From assembly GCF_037392515.1 (NCBI RefSeq), contig NC_090290.1, forward strand, positions 57,982,753-58,046,752: a stretch of 64,000 bases of DNA. Direction: 5' to 3'. A program made the position numbers and the translations under genes. The notes beneath the pieces were generated by a model. It worked only from the letters and a program-made list of their open reading frames with translations. It had not been told where the DNA came from and ran no database searches. Shown piece by piece: positions 12,060 to 22,440 of the stretch (within the stretch, counting starts at the first letter, position 1; each line of letters begins with the position of its first letter). The stretch comes from Haliotis asinina. Taxonomy: Eukaryota; Mollusca; Gastropoda; Lepetellida; Haliotidae.

Positions 12060-12540
12060 ACGCGTCATATCACCCTCCCCCTCTCTCTTCCCTCTCCCTC
12101 ACTCTTTCTCTCTCCTCTCTCTTCCCCTGTCTCTCTCCTTATCTTCCTCCCTCTCCTTCCCACTGTCAATCCCTCATCCTATCTCTCCCGCCCTGTCTCT
12201 CCCTCTCCCCGCCCCCTTTATCTTTCTCCCTCTTTCCCTCCCTCCTCTTTCTTCCTATATTTCTCTCCTTCCCTTCTTCCCTCCCCTCTCTCCGCGTACT
12301 CTTAATCCCTCACTCTGTATCTCTCTCCCCCAGCCTCTCCTTCTCACTCTTAATCGGTCACTCTATCTCTCCCTCCCTCTCTCTCTCCCTCCCTCCTCCC
12401 TCTCTCAATCTTTCACTCTCTCCTTCCCAGTCTCTCTCACTCTCTATCTCGCCCTCCGTCTCTCCCCTCTCTCTCACTCTCGTGCTCCCCCTTTCTTCTT
12501 CCCACTCAGTCCCTTCCTCTGTCTCTCCCTCTTTAGCTCG
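12060..12540. repeat. CT-rich low-complexity tract
   Basis: About 480 bases of irregular 'ctctccctc' sequence, more than 90% C+T on the plus strand. It has no fixed unit, unlike the 48-bp array. Open frames through it encode Ser/Pro/Leu low-complexity peptide and are not credible. Confidence 0.9.
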
Positions 12541-14441
12541 TGACAAACCAAAATTATTTTACGAGGGACATAAACTTGATATGAAAGGGGAACGAGTTTT
12601 GTATCCTATTTATTACCCACGTTCTAAAAAGTGAAAAAAATCGTTAAAATAAAGCAATGTTTTGCATAGAAACATGTAACACGGATTAATACATCATATT
12701 GGTGATTGGAATGTCAACCGCTTCACTCCAGGAAAACGTACGCAGCGTAGAGGCAATGTATTTCCTGTACGGCGTCTAATCACATGAAAATAAACAGATT
12801 AAGACAGAATCAAGTAGTAATCAAAATTTAATTTTTTTCAGTTGAGGATTTGTATTCAAAAGCAATAATATAATTCATCAAAACACTTGCGAAGTGTAAA
12901 TATTTTGAACTTGACTACGTGACCTAAATCGTGCCTGAACGTCAGTCGGCCATCACTGTCGGGCTAGTCGTCATGTTGAGAAGTGTTCACAAAGAAGGTT
13001 ATAGGGACCATTCAATTACGAGCGACAAACTCAACAGCAAAGATGAATGTGAATAACAGGGAACTGTATGTCTCAAATAGTTGGGCTTAATGTTCTTTAT
13101 CAGAGGACGAGTTACTGTAAATAATTCCGTGACGCTTTGCGCAGGATGCCAGTGACGCCTTCTCACCTCGGCTTGGAGTTCCCACTTGTCGACATTCGAT
13201 GTTTATGTTGAAGACTCCACCGAAAATTGAGTCTGAAAACACAGCCTACAACCTCGAACGAAGACGATTTCAAGCCTATTGTGTTCAGATTCTGGGAAGT
13301 GCTTTTGACCCCTACATAACAAACCACGGGAGGAATGGCAATGGTGACAATATGTTTGTTCGGGAGGGCGCGAATGGATGCGGCTGACAGTGGCAGTGAT
13401 AGAGACACAAGAGCGCCGCTCGTCTCTTGATGTTGTGTGTTACTGTGCAGTACTGACAACATACACGCAGAAGGTATTCAATCTCTTGATAACATTCACA
13501 ACTCTTCCAACCAATTGTCCCTCAATTTTGACGAAATCAATAACTTTTACGGGCGACGTCATATTTATTTACACTCATGAGAGACCTACTAGACTTATTT
13601 GTTTACGTATTTTTATAGATTGTTTTATTTTCGTTTTTATTACAGAATCTTGAGTTATCATAGAATTGAAAGTAATGCTAGTAACCACACTAAATGAAAT
13701 AAATTTTATCTAATTCCATAGAAGTGTTTTCGTTTTACATGGTCTCAGGTGTGAAAACTTGAATGAAACTTATGAATGGAATGAGTGATGAAAGTAGTAC
13801 CAGTAATGTCAAAGTTCACGTATTAGCCAATCAAATCACTCGAAGGTGTTATGACACATATGTGTCATAACACTTTGTTATGAAACACCTTTACGAAGTA
13901 CCACGTGGGTAATAAATGTAAATATCTCCCATGTGTTGACTGGGAGCAACTATCGCGTATACAGGTGCCCTTAGGACAAGGGAATGAGCTTTTTTTACAA
14001 GAACACTGAGTATCTAAGTGACCGTTCTATATTTATGGTGTGATGATGATTTTATGGAAGCACGTAGAATGTGAGAGCCTTTCTCTCCCCAACCCCTACA
14101 CCAACAAAATCAGTTGTCCCCGCCCCTCCCCCTCATATTTTAAAGCATAATTTACAAAACAAAAAAATAAAAAACAACAAAAAGACAGAGTCATCAATAT
14201 CCCCCGGATTACCTCCAACGCATTTGAATACCCCCGCGAAACGCTATGCGGGGGGTAATGAAAATTGCTCTGCCTTGTAGTACAGACAGGCAGACAGACA
14301 AACTGACAGACAGACATCTCACCAACGACCACATAACAATACACTGTGTAAGTACAATAAAACTGTGAGAACCACATGAGAACCACATCCACATACAAGT
14401 TATTACTAAATAACTAGGAAACTCCCCAGTAAGGTATCATA
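12541..14441. other. Non-coding stretch, no gene recognised
   Basis: Short open frames near 13.2-13.6 kb have no domain I recognise and no convincing splice context. The main feature is the palindrome at 13846-13873. A/T-rich and GC-rich patches alternate near 14.1 kb. Confidence 0.45.
13846..13873. repeat. Perfect 28-bp palindrome
   Basis: The core GTTATGACACAT is followed immediately by its exact complement, and two further bases pair on each side. It contains TGACACATATGTGTCA, a symmetric double half-site. The half-element 'gttatgaaacacctt' follows at 13878. It could be a dimeric transcription-factor site or a fold-back remnant; no gene lies close enough to choose. Confidence 0.75.
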
Positions 14442-14452
14442 AAACACGCGCG

Positions 14453-14483
<31 letters not shown>

Positions 14484-14583
14484 TACACACACACCACACA
14501 CACACACACACACACCACACACACACACACCCCCCCACACACACACCACACACACACTACACACACACCACACACACACACAC
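14442..14583. repeat. (CA)n microsatellite with CG-rich edge
   Basis: A 'cgcgcgcacgcgcgcgc' run leads into interrupted (CA)n with 'ctacac' and 'ccccc' interruptions. Alternating purine-pyrimidine sequence of this kind can adopt Z-DNA. Confidence 0.95.
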
Positions 14584-14764
14584 TGTAAAACTGTTACCTA
14601 TTACCATGTAAAACTTGTTTCCGCTTCTGAAGTAAAAGTTTGCAGATTTTGGCAGTCAAGAAACAATGTTCGGAATGGCTGTGATGAAACAAGTTTGTTT
14701 ATCATGAAAAGTACACTTGTCTATACGTCTACAATCAGTCTTCTCTCCACAGTTATGTTGATTG

Positions 14765-15005
14765 TTTGGTTATTTCGTTTGTCTGGCACTGAGCAATATT
14801 CCAGCTATCTGACGACGAATCTGTAAATAATCGAGTTTGGACCAGACAGTACAGTGATCAACAGCATGACCTTCGAGCTGTACAGTTGGGATACCACGAG
14901 ATATGTCAACCAAGTCAGCGAGCCTGACCACCCGATCCGTAGTCTCCGCTTACAAGCTTGTGTTACTGAAGACCAGTTCTAACCCGGATCTTCACGGTTT
15001 CCACA
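14765..15005 (+). mobile_element. SINE-like abalone repeat (plus copy)
   Basis: It contains 'gagcaatattccagctat', 'ctgtaaataatcgagtttgg', 'accagacag', 'gtgatcaacagcatgacc', 'gtcaaccaagtcagcgagcc' and 'gaccacccgatcc' in the family order. It ends in 'gaagaccagttctaacccgg'. This is the fullest copy of that family here. It is non-coding and about 500 bases upstream of the CRE/TATA promoter candidate. Confidence 0.8.
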
Positions 15006-15533
15006 TTTAAGCCATATGCACACATATAATAATTCCAAGTCATAAAAAGTTACTTAGGACAAGGCTTTGCGAGCATACACGATGTAAAGTACCGAGACAC
15101 TGTAAACTACTGTTGCCACGAACTGGAACGGTTGTTCGTTATAACCGTAGTTTATTGTACATCTTTCGACTATCAAATGGAGACAATGACCTAAGAGAAG
15201 AAGAGGAAGAAGGAGACGAAGAAGAACAACAACAGCAGCAAAAACAAACAAACAAAACAAGCCCAGCCTAGTTTGTCTCCACTATATCTAAACTTTCTCC
15301 GTTTTCATTAAACATATAACTATAACAGGCATATGTTCCACGTTCATATTCCAATCTTTACCTGACCTGGCTACTTCATAAAGTAGACATATGTCACATT
15401 TGAAACATTTGATGAAAAATAATTTTTGTACAAATTTTATTGCGAAGTAAGATACTCTGTCGTGACTGGGATCCAGTGGAGGAACTAATAGTGGTAACGA
15501 TTACCTCCCTTTGTCATTTGGAACACATTGGAC
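15006..15533. other. Spacer upstream of the Spaetzle-like gene
   Basis: No gene is seen. A purine tract ('agaagaagaggaagaaggag') and an A-rich run lie at 15195-15260. Confidence 0.5.
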
Positions 15534-15584
15534 TGACGTCACCAGAGGTTACTGAGGCTGAATCCGGGTTTCCGTTGATAAAAG
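15534..15584 (+). promoter_or_regulatory. CRE plus TATA-like core promoter (candidate)
   Basis: A perfect cAMP-response element TGACGTCA lies at 15534-15541, and a TATA-like ATAAAAG at 15578-15584. That spacing would put transcription start near 15,610, just ahead of an exon candidate with a consensus donor at 15,661. It is assigned to the Spaetzle-like gene because that exon joins the coding exon in frame. CREB/ATF control would follow if the site is used. Confidence 0.45.
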
Positions 15585-15615
15585 GGCGGTTGACACACGG
15601 ATCAGAGCAGAGTCG

Positions 15616-15660
15616 ATGTCTGATCCAAGACAAGGTAGAATGTCGCTGCACTGTGTCCAG
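15616..15660 (+). CDS. Spaetzle-like gene, candidate first coding exon
   Basis: It reads MSDPRQGRMSLHCVQ and ends at a consensus donor CAG|GTAAGC. It is 45 nt, phase 0, so it joins exon 2 in frame. If used, the second methionine at 15640 gives a more typical signal peptide than the first. The alternative is a non-coding exon with translation starting at 17192. Confidence 0.45.
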
Positions 15661-18600
15661 GTAAGCTACGCTTCTTGTTTGTGCGCATGTTCCTCCTAAC
15701 AGACCATTTGCTAAAGAGATACATTTTGTAAATACTTCCGAAAATACTGCGCTTACCCAATATGGTTTCATATGTTTTCAAATGTTCAAACATGTGCTTA
15801 ATATACAATCATGGTAAGCATATCGTAAGTGTAAAATCACAACAAACGGTCGAGCGGTACATCTTTTTTGCAGTTTGCTTTGGCATAATGTTTACTAATG
15901 TTTTCGTAGCAGTTTATGAAAGATTCTCATCGAACTGTTCCTTACTGGTTTACTGTACAACGTACAAAGTATTGAAGGACACGAAAGAAACAATGGCGAA
16001 AACATATATACCCAAGTTTGATGATGTCAGTAGTGAAACATACAAGAAGTATTTCGTTCGTTAGGAATGGGCATCAGAGCTGGGGTTTGCTCCACGAGAG
16101 TGCTTAGTAACGTTTTGATGACATAAGTGTATTCTTAGGTTTGTGAGTGTACATGTATATTTCCTGTTTACTAACAACTGGTCACGTGCCATGTCAGCTG
16201 ACAGCTTTTACTTGTTCGTACCATTTTCTTTTCGAATTAAGGCATGTGCGTTTCGAAGCAGTGTCTGAAAGCTTCCACAGTCCATAGCATAATATGTAAG
16301 CCAAACATCTCCAACACACTGCTGATTTTATAGACAAGGGTACAGAGTTCCACAGTAGAGGGTCAGAAAACAAAGGATTTCCTTCCAAATCTTTCAAGTT
16401 TATAGCGAGGTACAGAGTGCAAGTTAAATATATGTCAATATCAACTGAATCTTTGGACATATAAGGATACTTGTCACATCCTCTTTGTACAAGTACATAT
16501 TACATCATTTGAGGAGGGTGAGCTTTCGTACCGGCAGTTGGTATCAAGTGTTATTCCCCTCCATTCTATTGTGATAATTCAAATACGGTGGACCCATATT
16601 TCACTTTAGCTTGTATTCTTTCTTTATATAAATATGTACCAAACATTTGCATTTGAGATTCATGAAATATTTCACTCTGAATCTGAAGCCATTAAGTTGC
16701 ACTTAAAATTCATCTCGATCTATTTGGCCCTGAAACGGATTAGCACTTGAATGAAATTTATCGATATGTCCTCGTGAAATCATTTTACGATCCACCACTG
16801 ACAATGATAGACAATGTGCTGATTGCTTTATCCTGCGGCGATACGGACCATGACTTTCTTATTTGCAAGTCTACTGGTATTGTACTCAATATTAAGTCAT
16901 GAAAGAGGGATTTGTTTGGCATTTAGTTAGGAGATATTTTGACTCGTTTTGCAACGCTCAAGAACAAAACACTGAATAGCTCGTTCACCACTGTGTAATC
17001 GGGTCACATATATACTACAGGTATTTGAAATACATATTGAAAATATATGTTTCCTCGTAGCCTGATAGCTCGATCCCGTCATTCAACTTTAACCAAAATT
17101 ATATGTTCCAGATAACGACTAGTTCATGTTATTATCTTTTTTTCATCCCATGCAAGAATAACTTGCTTTGGTGCTGAATAATTTGCTTCAGATGCTCAGC
17201 TTGCTATTTGTTCTCACGTGGATGTCCGTGCCAGCACGTGCCAGCTATGGTCCCTTTCAGCGTTACTATACAAGGTCTTACGGACATTCCGAATACCCTT
17301 CCTACAGAAATTACTACAACCCTTTATCCAACTGTTTGAAGATGGTGTACGGCAAAGACATTTTCTATGACCGTCCTTTTCCCTCCATCTCTCCGATGAA
17401 AACCTTGGACGACTCGAATGCCCAGGACAACATTAAAAGAAGCTACGGCAACATGTTTATGACCCTCGATGAACTGAAAACGTCTTTGGGAATCCCCGCT
17501 TCTACTCACGTCAATTGGGACGGCGGAGTTCACTCCCCGGAAAACAAGCCAGCAACTAGCGCCAGCACCATTGGTTCAGGCACGCTGCAGTTTGACTCTG
17601 ATGTGTGCTGTTCCACGTAAGTAGTGTATGGGGACTGACTGACGTTTTATCAATATCACAGCCATATAGCTACAAGTACATTCGTGATCGGTTTCCGTTT
17701 GTTGTCATTACACCTTTCCCAAAGCTAGCACAGTTGGTTCACACTGTTCCAGATCCGCTCTCAAGTATGTTGTTCTGACGTATGTTGTGCGTTGAATGTT
17801 GTGCATTGTGACCACTGCCACTACTATTATTGATACTGTTGTACTTTGTATTGCTTGTATTTATGTTGTTCCTTCTGTTGCTACAAGTTCTGATACTGCT
17901 ACTACACCACTACCTCCTCCTCCTCCTCCAACTATTACTATTGCTGCTGCAGCTGCTGCTATGCTAAACAAGACATGTGCAAAGCTTGCTACTTTCCTGC
18001 TACATACAAAAACATCATACTCCAAAAGTTTTATTCTTATCGTGGTTACAGTGCTTGAAACAAGTTCCTGATGTCCCTTTAGTGAAAAGGTGTTTTCCTG
18101 GTGTTCCTGGAAAACTTGCTAAATGATGTATACTTCTTACTCCCCAAGAAAGCGACATTTGCTGAGCCTTCTGGTGTAGTATATTCGGCTTTAATGCATT
18201 AAGACGTGTTTCAAATGAAACAAACATTTTCTCATGGTGCTTCTAGGGACGAGTTGTTCTTCGTCAACGAAACTTTGGTAGATGTGGAAAACATCCCAAG
18301 GAAGATAGCTCAGCTGACCAAGATTGGGGCATACCAGTTTATACGCCATGGATTTTGCGCGTGAGTGTCCCCCGTTATTTTAAAGCGGTCATCGAGTGAG
18401 AGAGCATTAACATAATGAAATCTCGACAGGCTGTCTTCTTCTTTTATAAACACACAAAACGTTTGTATAGACACTTGTTCTCAAACAGTAATTGTCAGGA
18501 AGATGGGGTTCCCAGTTAACATGATCCACTCTTTGAAGGTTTCGCCTCGAGATTATCTGTAATGTTTTGACGTTATTCCCCGGTGGCGTCTTTGAGTGGC

Positions 18601-19001
18601 ATTTTGTGGCAAGTGCAGTATAGAACGTTATGGATAACACGTCTTTTATTTCGTTAGTGCTGTGTTTTGTTGCAGTTCCTTGGACCATTTCTGCGTATCA
18701 ACAGGACGAGGGTCTGCATGGAAACGTCGTACTCACGAAATAAATTAATGAAGTTGTCATCCATAGAGTTAGTTCAGTATTAGCCTTTATTGTTCATACA
18801 TTTCCTTGAGGAACTTGTGTACATATAGTCCAAGTGTGCGATGTTTTCTCTTTCAGTGTTAAAGGGGCATGCCCGGGGGAATGTTTACAGCACTACATTA
18901 ATCTACCGCTGGCTGTAGATGAACCTGCGGCCGGTTTGCCAATCACATTTCGGTTTTTCAAGGTACCCGGATATTGTTCCTGTCGTGTAATTGGAATTTG
19001 A
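15616..19001 (+). CDS. Secreted Spaetzle-like cystine-knot protein (spliced, 4 exons)
   Basis: Four exons (15616-15660, 17192-17616, 18247-18360, 18857-19001) join with matching phases to about 242 residues, or 227 if translation starts at the ATG at 17192. A hydrophobic signal peptide (core LSLLFVLTWMSVPARA) is followed by a Tyr-rich pro-region and a dibasic IKR site for furin-type cleavage. The C-terminal region of about 90 residues has seven cysteines: CC, then GFC, GAC, GEC and a closing YCSC. The ending FRFFKVPGYCSCRV and the 'CLQHY' element resemble the Spaetzle fold, in which a secreted cystine-knot dimer activates Toll receptors. NET is a possible N-glycosylation site. IL-17 and neurotrophin-type knots are the alternatives, but their cysteine patterns fit less well. 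AATAAA lies 500 bases downstream. Structure and secretion are well supported; the family is inference. Confidence 0.7.
17192..17616 (+). CDS. Spaetzle-like gene, signal peptide and pro-region exon
   Basis: The acceptor 'tttgcttcag' lies immediately before ATG. The exon encodes the signal sequence, a Tyr/Arg/Ser-rich stretch, the IKR site (residues 81-83 counted from 17192) and the start of the knot (DVCCST). The donor is CAC|GTAAGT at 17617; a reading that ignores splicing stops one codon later. Phase 2 end. Confidence 0.75.
18247..18360 (+). CDS. Spaetzle-like gene, middle knot exon
   Basis: Acceptor 'tgcttctag' and donor GC|GTGAGT; 114 nt, phase 2 on both sides. It encodes DELFFVNETLVDVENIPRKI through AYQFIRHGFC, carrying one knot cysteine and the NET glycosylation motif. 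A symmetric 2-2 exon is consistent with a real coding exon. Confidence 0.75.
18690..18790 (+). mobile_element. Diverged Penelope-type hammerhead end (remnant)
   Basis: GAAACGTCGTACTCACG at 18721 followed by 'aatgaagttgtcatccat' matches the downstream half of the element end at 20,854-20,975. The upstream core (CAGGACGA) departs from the hammerhead consensus CTGANGA and the stem-I partner is not visible, so this copy is unlikely to self-cleave. It sits in intron 3 of the Spaetzle-like gene. Confidence 0.6.
18857..19001 (+). CDS. Spaetzle-like gene, terminal knot exon
   Basis: The acceptor is 'ttctctttcag'. The 145-nt exon completes the phase-2 codon and encodes VKGACPGECLQHYINLPLAV then FRFFKVPGYCSCRVIGI and TGA at 18999-19001. 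It has five cysteines, including the closing CxC typical of cystine-knot ligands. Confidence 0.75.
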
Positions 19002-19501
19002 AACCGACCTTTACCTCTTGCTATGAGTTTCAAAGTTCGCGCTACGAGTGTTATACGTTTTAACCAGTTTTAGCTCTGCGTTGAAATACTAATACCAACG
19101 ACAAATACCTGTATGTACAAATCTTGTGTTCCTTAACTTCATTTGAACAGAATATCACCAGTCGCTATTCATATTTGGGGTTCTCTTGCCCTCTACGCCA
19201 ATAATGCCTTTCTGCACATCCCTCTCTTCCACAACCAACTTTTGAATGACGGAAAGGGTACTAGATACGTGTATCTCTCTCTCTTCTACAACCAACTTAC
19301 CAAAGATCATTGTACAGGAAGAGTGAGAGATACAGATGAACTAGAATTAGTAGCCTAAAATGGTTACAGATGAAAATACTGTATGTCATACCTACAAATA
19401 GGTTTTTACATGGAACTGATATTTAAACAACTGCTTTCTGCACCTTTTGTTCAAAGAACCAGAAACAATGTTTTACCTTTTTAGTGAACCAAAATATGTA
19501 A

Positions 19502-19507
19502 AATAAA
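19502..19507 (+). terminator. Poly(A) signal AATAAA for the Spaetzle-like gene
   Basis: A canonical AATAAA lies 500 bases past the stop codon, giving a normal-length 3' UTR. AT-rich surroundings make chance occurrence possible. Confidence 0.5.
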
Positions 19508-20853
19508 TATGGATTGATTTAACCAGATGACATAAAACAGTGGCGGGAGGCAACATTGAATTCAACTCAGAAAATTGCTTTGATTTAAGAAAAGAAATGG
19601 TAATTCGCTAAACGCCATATGTCTTGTTGTTAAACAAGTTATATACTCCCCAAAGGTAAAAGAAGCAATTCCAAATTTCAAGTATGTCCAAAGGGAGATA
19701 AGCAGATACTATGAAGCAACAAAATATCGTGCCTTAACATGTACGAGCTTTACTCGTTCTGGACATCAGTCCATAAACTGTGGAGAGAACCTAATATTTT
19801 GTAACTTGTACTGGTCCACCTCAATATCCTTTGTTTTCCATGTCGTACAATAGTATAATACTTTCTGAATCTATCACGTCAAGAGAATGAATATGTAAAT
19901 CATGTCATACAGGACAAGATTAGTGTTCACTGATACAAATAATACAATTCGTTATAAAACTTTCTGGTATTTATTAAATAATGCTACACATAAGTCATGG
20001 CGTCTATGTCAACACAGACATACCTTCCATTCTTACAAGTTATACAATCTGGGTAGAATTTATTAAGTTGAGGATGTGTATAGATGTGTATCATTGATGT
20101 AATTAATACAATTATAATACCTCTATTTATGGCATGTATATCAGTATCAATATTCATGGATATTTATCCTCTCGACAACATATGTTAAAAGTTGTATAAA
20201 GAACATGTTTAACGTGAAGTGGAAATTGACGCTTATATTTTGGACGATGTAAGATAACATTTAACATATAACATTGCTGTTTTGTCATGATGTGGAAATT
20301 GTATGTGCATTTGACAATGTATAGGAACATTGTAGAGATAAAATTTTTTTACATGCTTTTTGTCTTTAGACAAAACATGACAATGGATTTACCATTGAAA
20401 AAGTGTCCTGAATATATCAACAATTAGACGGTTTTACAACCTATCGTATTGTGTTCAACACACGCACCTGTCTGGCATCAACTTAGCATAAATGGAAACT
20501 GAGACTCATAAGCATAGACTGGTAAAGAGTAATAAGTGTAATCTTTTAGATTTAGTATTTTCATTTATGCCATAAGACTTGATGACTTTGAACAACAACA
20601 CATCCAATGTGATAAAATGAAAGGAATTGTTCAACTATAAACGAATTATTGTTTCAAAAGAGTGTGTATATTGTGTAATACCATTATGAAAACTGTCTCG
20701 CCTTGCGTGCAAAACATCCCGCTATCGCATGTATTCTCAACTGCATATCTGTACCTGTTCTTCCGAGTATTCAGGCCTGAGCGCATTAAAGTTCAGTTCC
20801 GTTCTGAATAAAAAAAACACAACAAACAAATATTTTCCGTCCGCTTCTTTTAG
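19508..20853. other. AT-rich intergenic DNA
   Basis: No gene, SINE or tandem repeat is recognised; open frames are short. It ends in an A-run just before the hammerhead-bearing hairpin. Confidence 0.5.
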
Positions 20854-20975
20854 TACAAGACACTATTATGGATGACAACTTCTTTAATTCTCCACCTGAC
20901 GAAGGGGCAAGAATTAGCCTTGAAACGTCGTGTTAAAAGAATTAAAGAAGTTGTCATCCATAATAGTGTCTTGTA
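20854..20975 (+). ncRNA. Hammerhead ribozyme in a 38-bp perfect inverted repeat
   Basis: The hammerhead core is complete: CTGACGA at 20896-20902, stem II from AGGG and CCTT (four pairs including one wobble) closing an 11-base loop, and GAAA at 20922-20925 with CGTC after it. CAC at 20893-20895 pairs with GTG at 20930-20932 as the inner stem I. The predicted cut is after C20929. Stem III is only the self-complementary ACGT, as in the minimal hammerheads of Penelope-like retroelements, which may act as dimers. Stem I is extended by a perfect 38-bp inverted repeat (20854-20891 with 20938-20975) after an internal loop. Function in Penelope elements is processing of the element RNA. Type I hammerhead is a firm reading; activity is untested. 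Confidence 0.8.
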
Positions 20976-22440
20976 TTACCTCACCAACTTCTAAATGCCT
21001 TTGAAGAATTTAGCTTCTTTTAGTGTTGACAAGGCGCGGGAGGTAAATCTATTTTGTGACCCTTTAATGTGCCAGGACCCGGTATCGTTTGTACACATTT
21101 TCAACGAAAAAAGGGACACATCGTCGTGGTATACTTTTTCTAAACCGCCGATTCATGTGTCAGATGTGTTGAGGAGGTTCGGCAAACATCCGATACCTAC
21201 ATGTATTCTAACTTCTTAGATTTATATTTGATGGGTGTTTGTCACAATTGTTATGATGGAAACTTGTCCCTATTTGTTATGTTATTTATACTATACTAGG
21301 TATTGTATAAAGAGTATTGTATATTGTATATATAATCCGGGCAGTCGCAGTTGTCAAGTTGCCTGACGCATTACACATATGTATAAACCGTGTCAGTTTG
21401 TATAAACTGCACGTGTCATGGAAGAATAACACATACCGTTTTGCACAAGCATATATATTCTATCTGTGATAATAAATCGTTTTAAACTTGCTTTTTTGAC
21501 GGATTGTGTGTTTTCTTTGGTATATTTGCTCATTGAAGGCCGTGATAGATGTGGCATATTGAGCTCTCTGTAATCTGAGGAGGTTCGCCCAGAGAAGGCA
21601 ATTCGCACAGCGGAGTTCGTCCGTTGAACCAGGGAGTTTATTTAGAGGTTGTAGAGTATCCCTGATTGACAAGCTGCATATCCTACTGCCATATTTTTCG
21701 GTGAATCGTGTGTGCGTGAGTGCGCGCATGCGAGTTAAAGTGTGTGTGATATCGTGATTTCAAGTGAACGGTAAACATCTGAGACCTTCATGGTTTCTGA
21801 ATTTCATCACGAGATGAGATACGGGCCCTTGTGTGCACGCGGCACCTGTGTAATGTCACTGACCTTGACTTTACTCCGCATTCAGCAATATTCCATCGAT
21901 ACATGGTGGGAGACTCCAGGAGACTTCAGCCTCAAGTTTAAAGACTCGTGCCAACTGTCTTCTGACACCTGGCGTAATTTCCATAGACACACGTCATTTC
22001 AGAGTAGCATAAATATGGATCGTTGTCCATTTTGACAGGCAACCATGATATCATCTGTGCTCTGTGCACATAATTCCAGTTCAATTTTCGGACAACTGTT
22101 TAACTAAGGCTGCATAAAAAATTAAATGCTTCTCGGGAATGTTCTTTTTTCAAAAGTGACGAGGGCGGTAGGACTTTGTTTACAAGGCTTTTCGGAAGTT
22201 TTAGCATGTGTTAATGAGTTGTAGATTCAGTCACTCTCGTTCTTACAGACACTCATTCGTATAGTGGACAAATGGATAATCGGGACCTGGCCAAGTCAAA
22301 ATTATTTTTTTCTAAATGACAATAAAAAATTGTTACGCGCACAAATAAGAGTGACGCACCGACGCACGAGAAACGTTTCACTTTTTTATTTAGCGTAATG
22401 ACATTACATTTGTCGGCCTCTTGCCGCGTTATTGTTCCAC
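20976..22440. other. Intergenic DNA after the hammerhead element
   Basis: The first 60 bases ('tcaccaacttctaaatgcct') may be more of the same Penelope-type end. Near 21,860-21,905 there is a short 'cagcaatattcc' SINE-core fragment. No gene is recognised. Confidence 0.5.

Noticed and set aside
12031-12543. Ser/Pro/Leu-rich open frame of 170 codons
   Set aside because: Lies entirely in the CT-rich low-complexity tract.
13163-13653. Protein gene near 13.2-13.6 kb
   Set aside because: Short frames on both strands, no domain, no convincing splice sites or shared exon phases.
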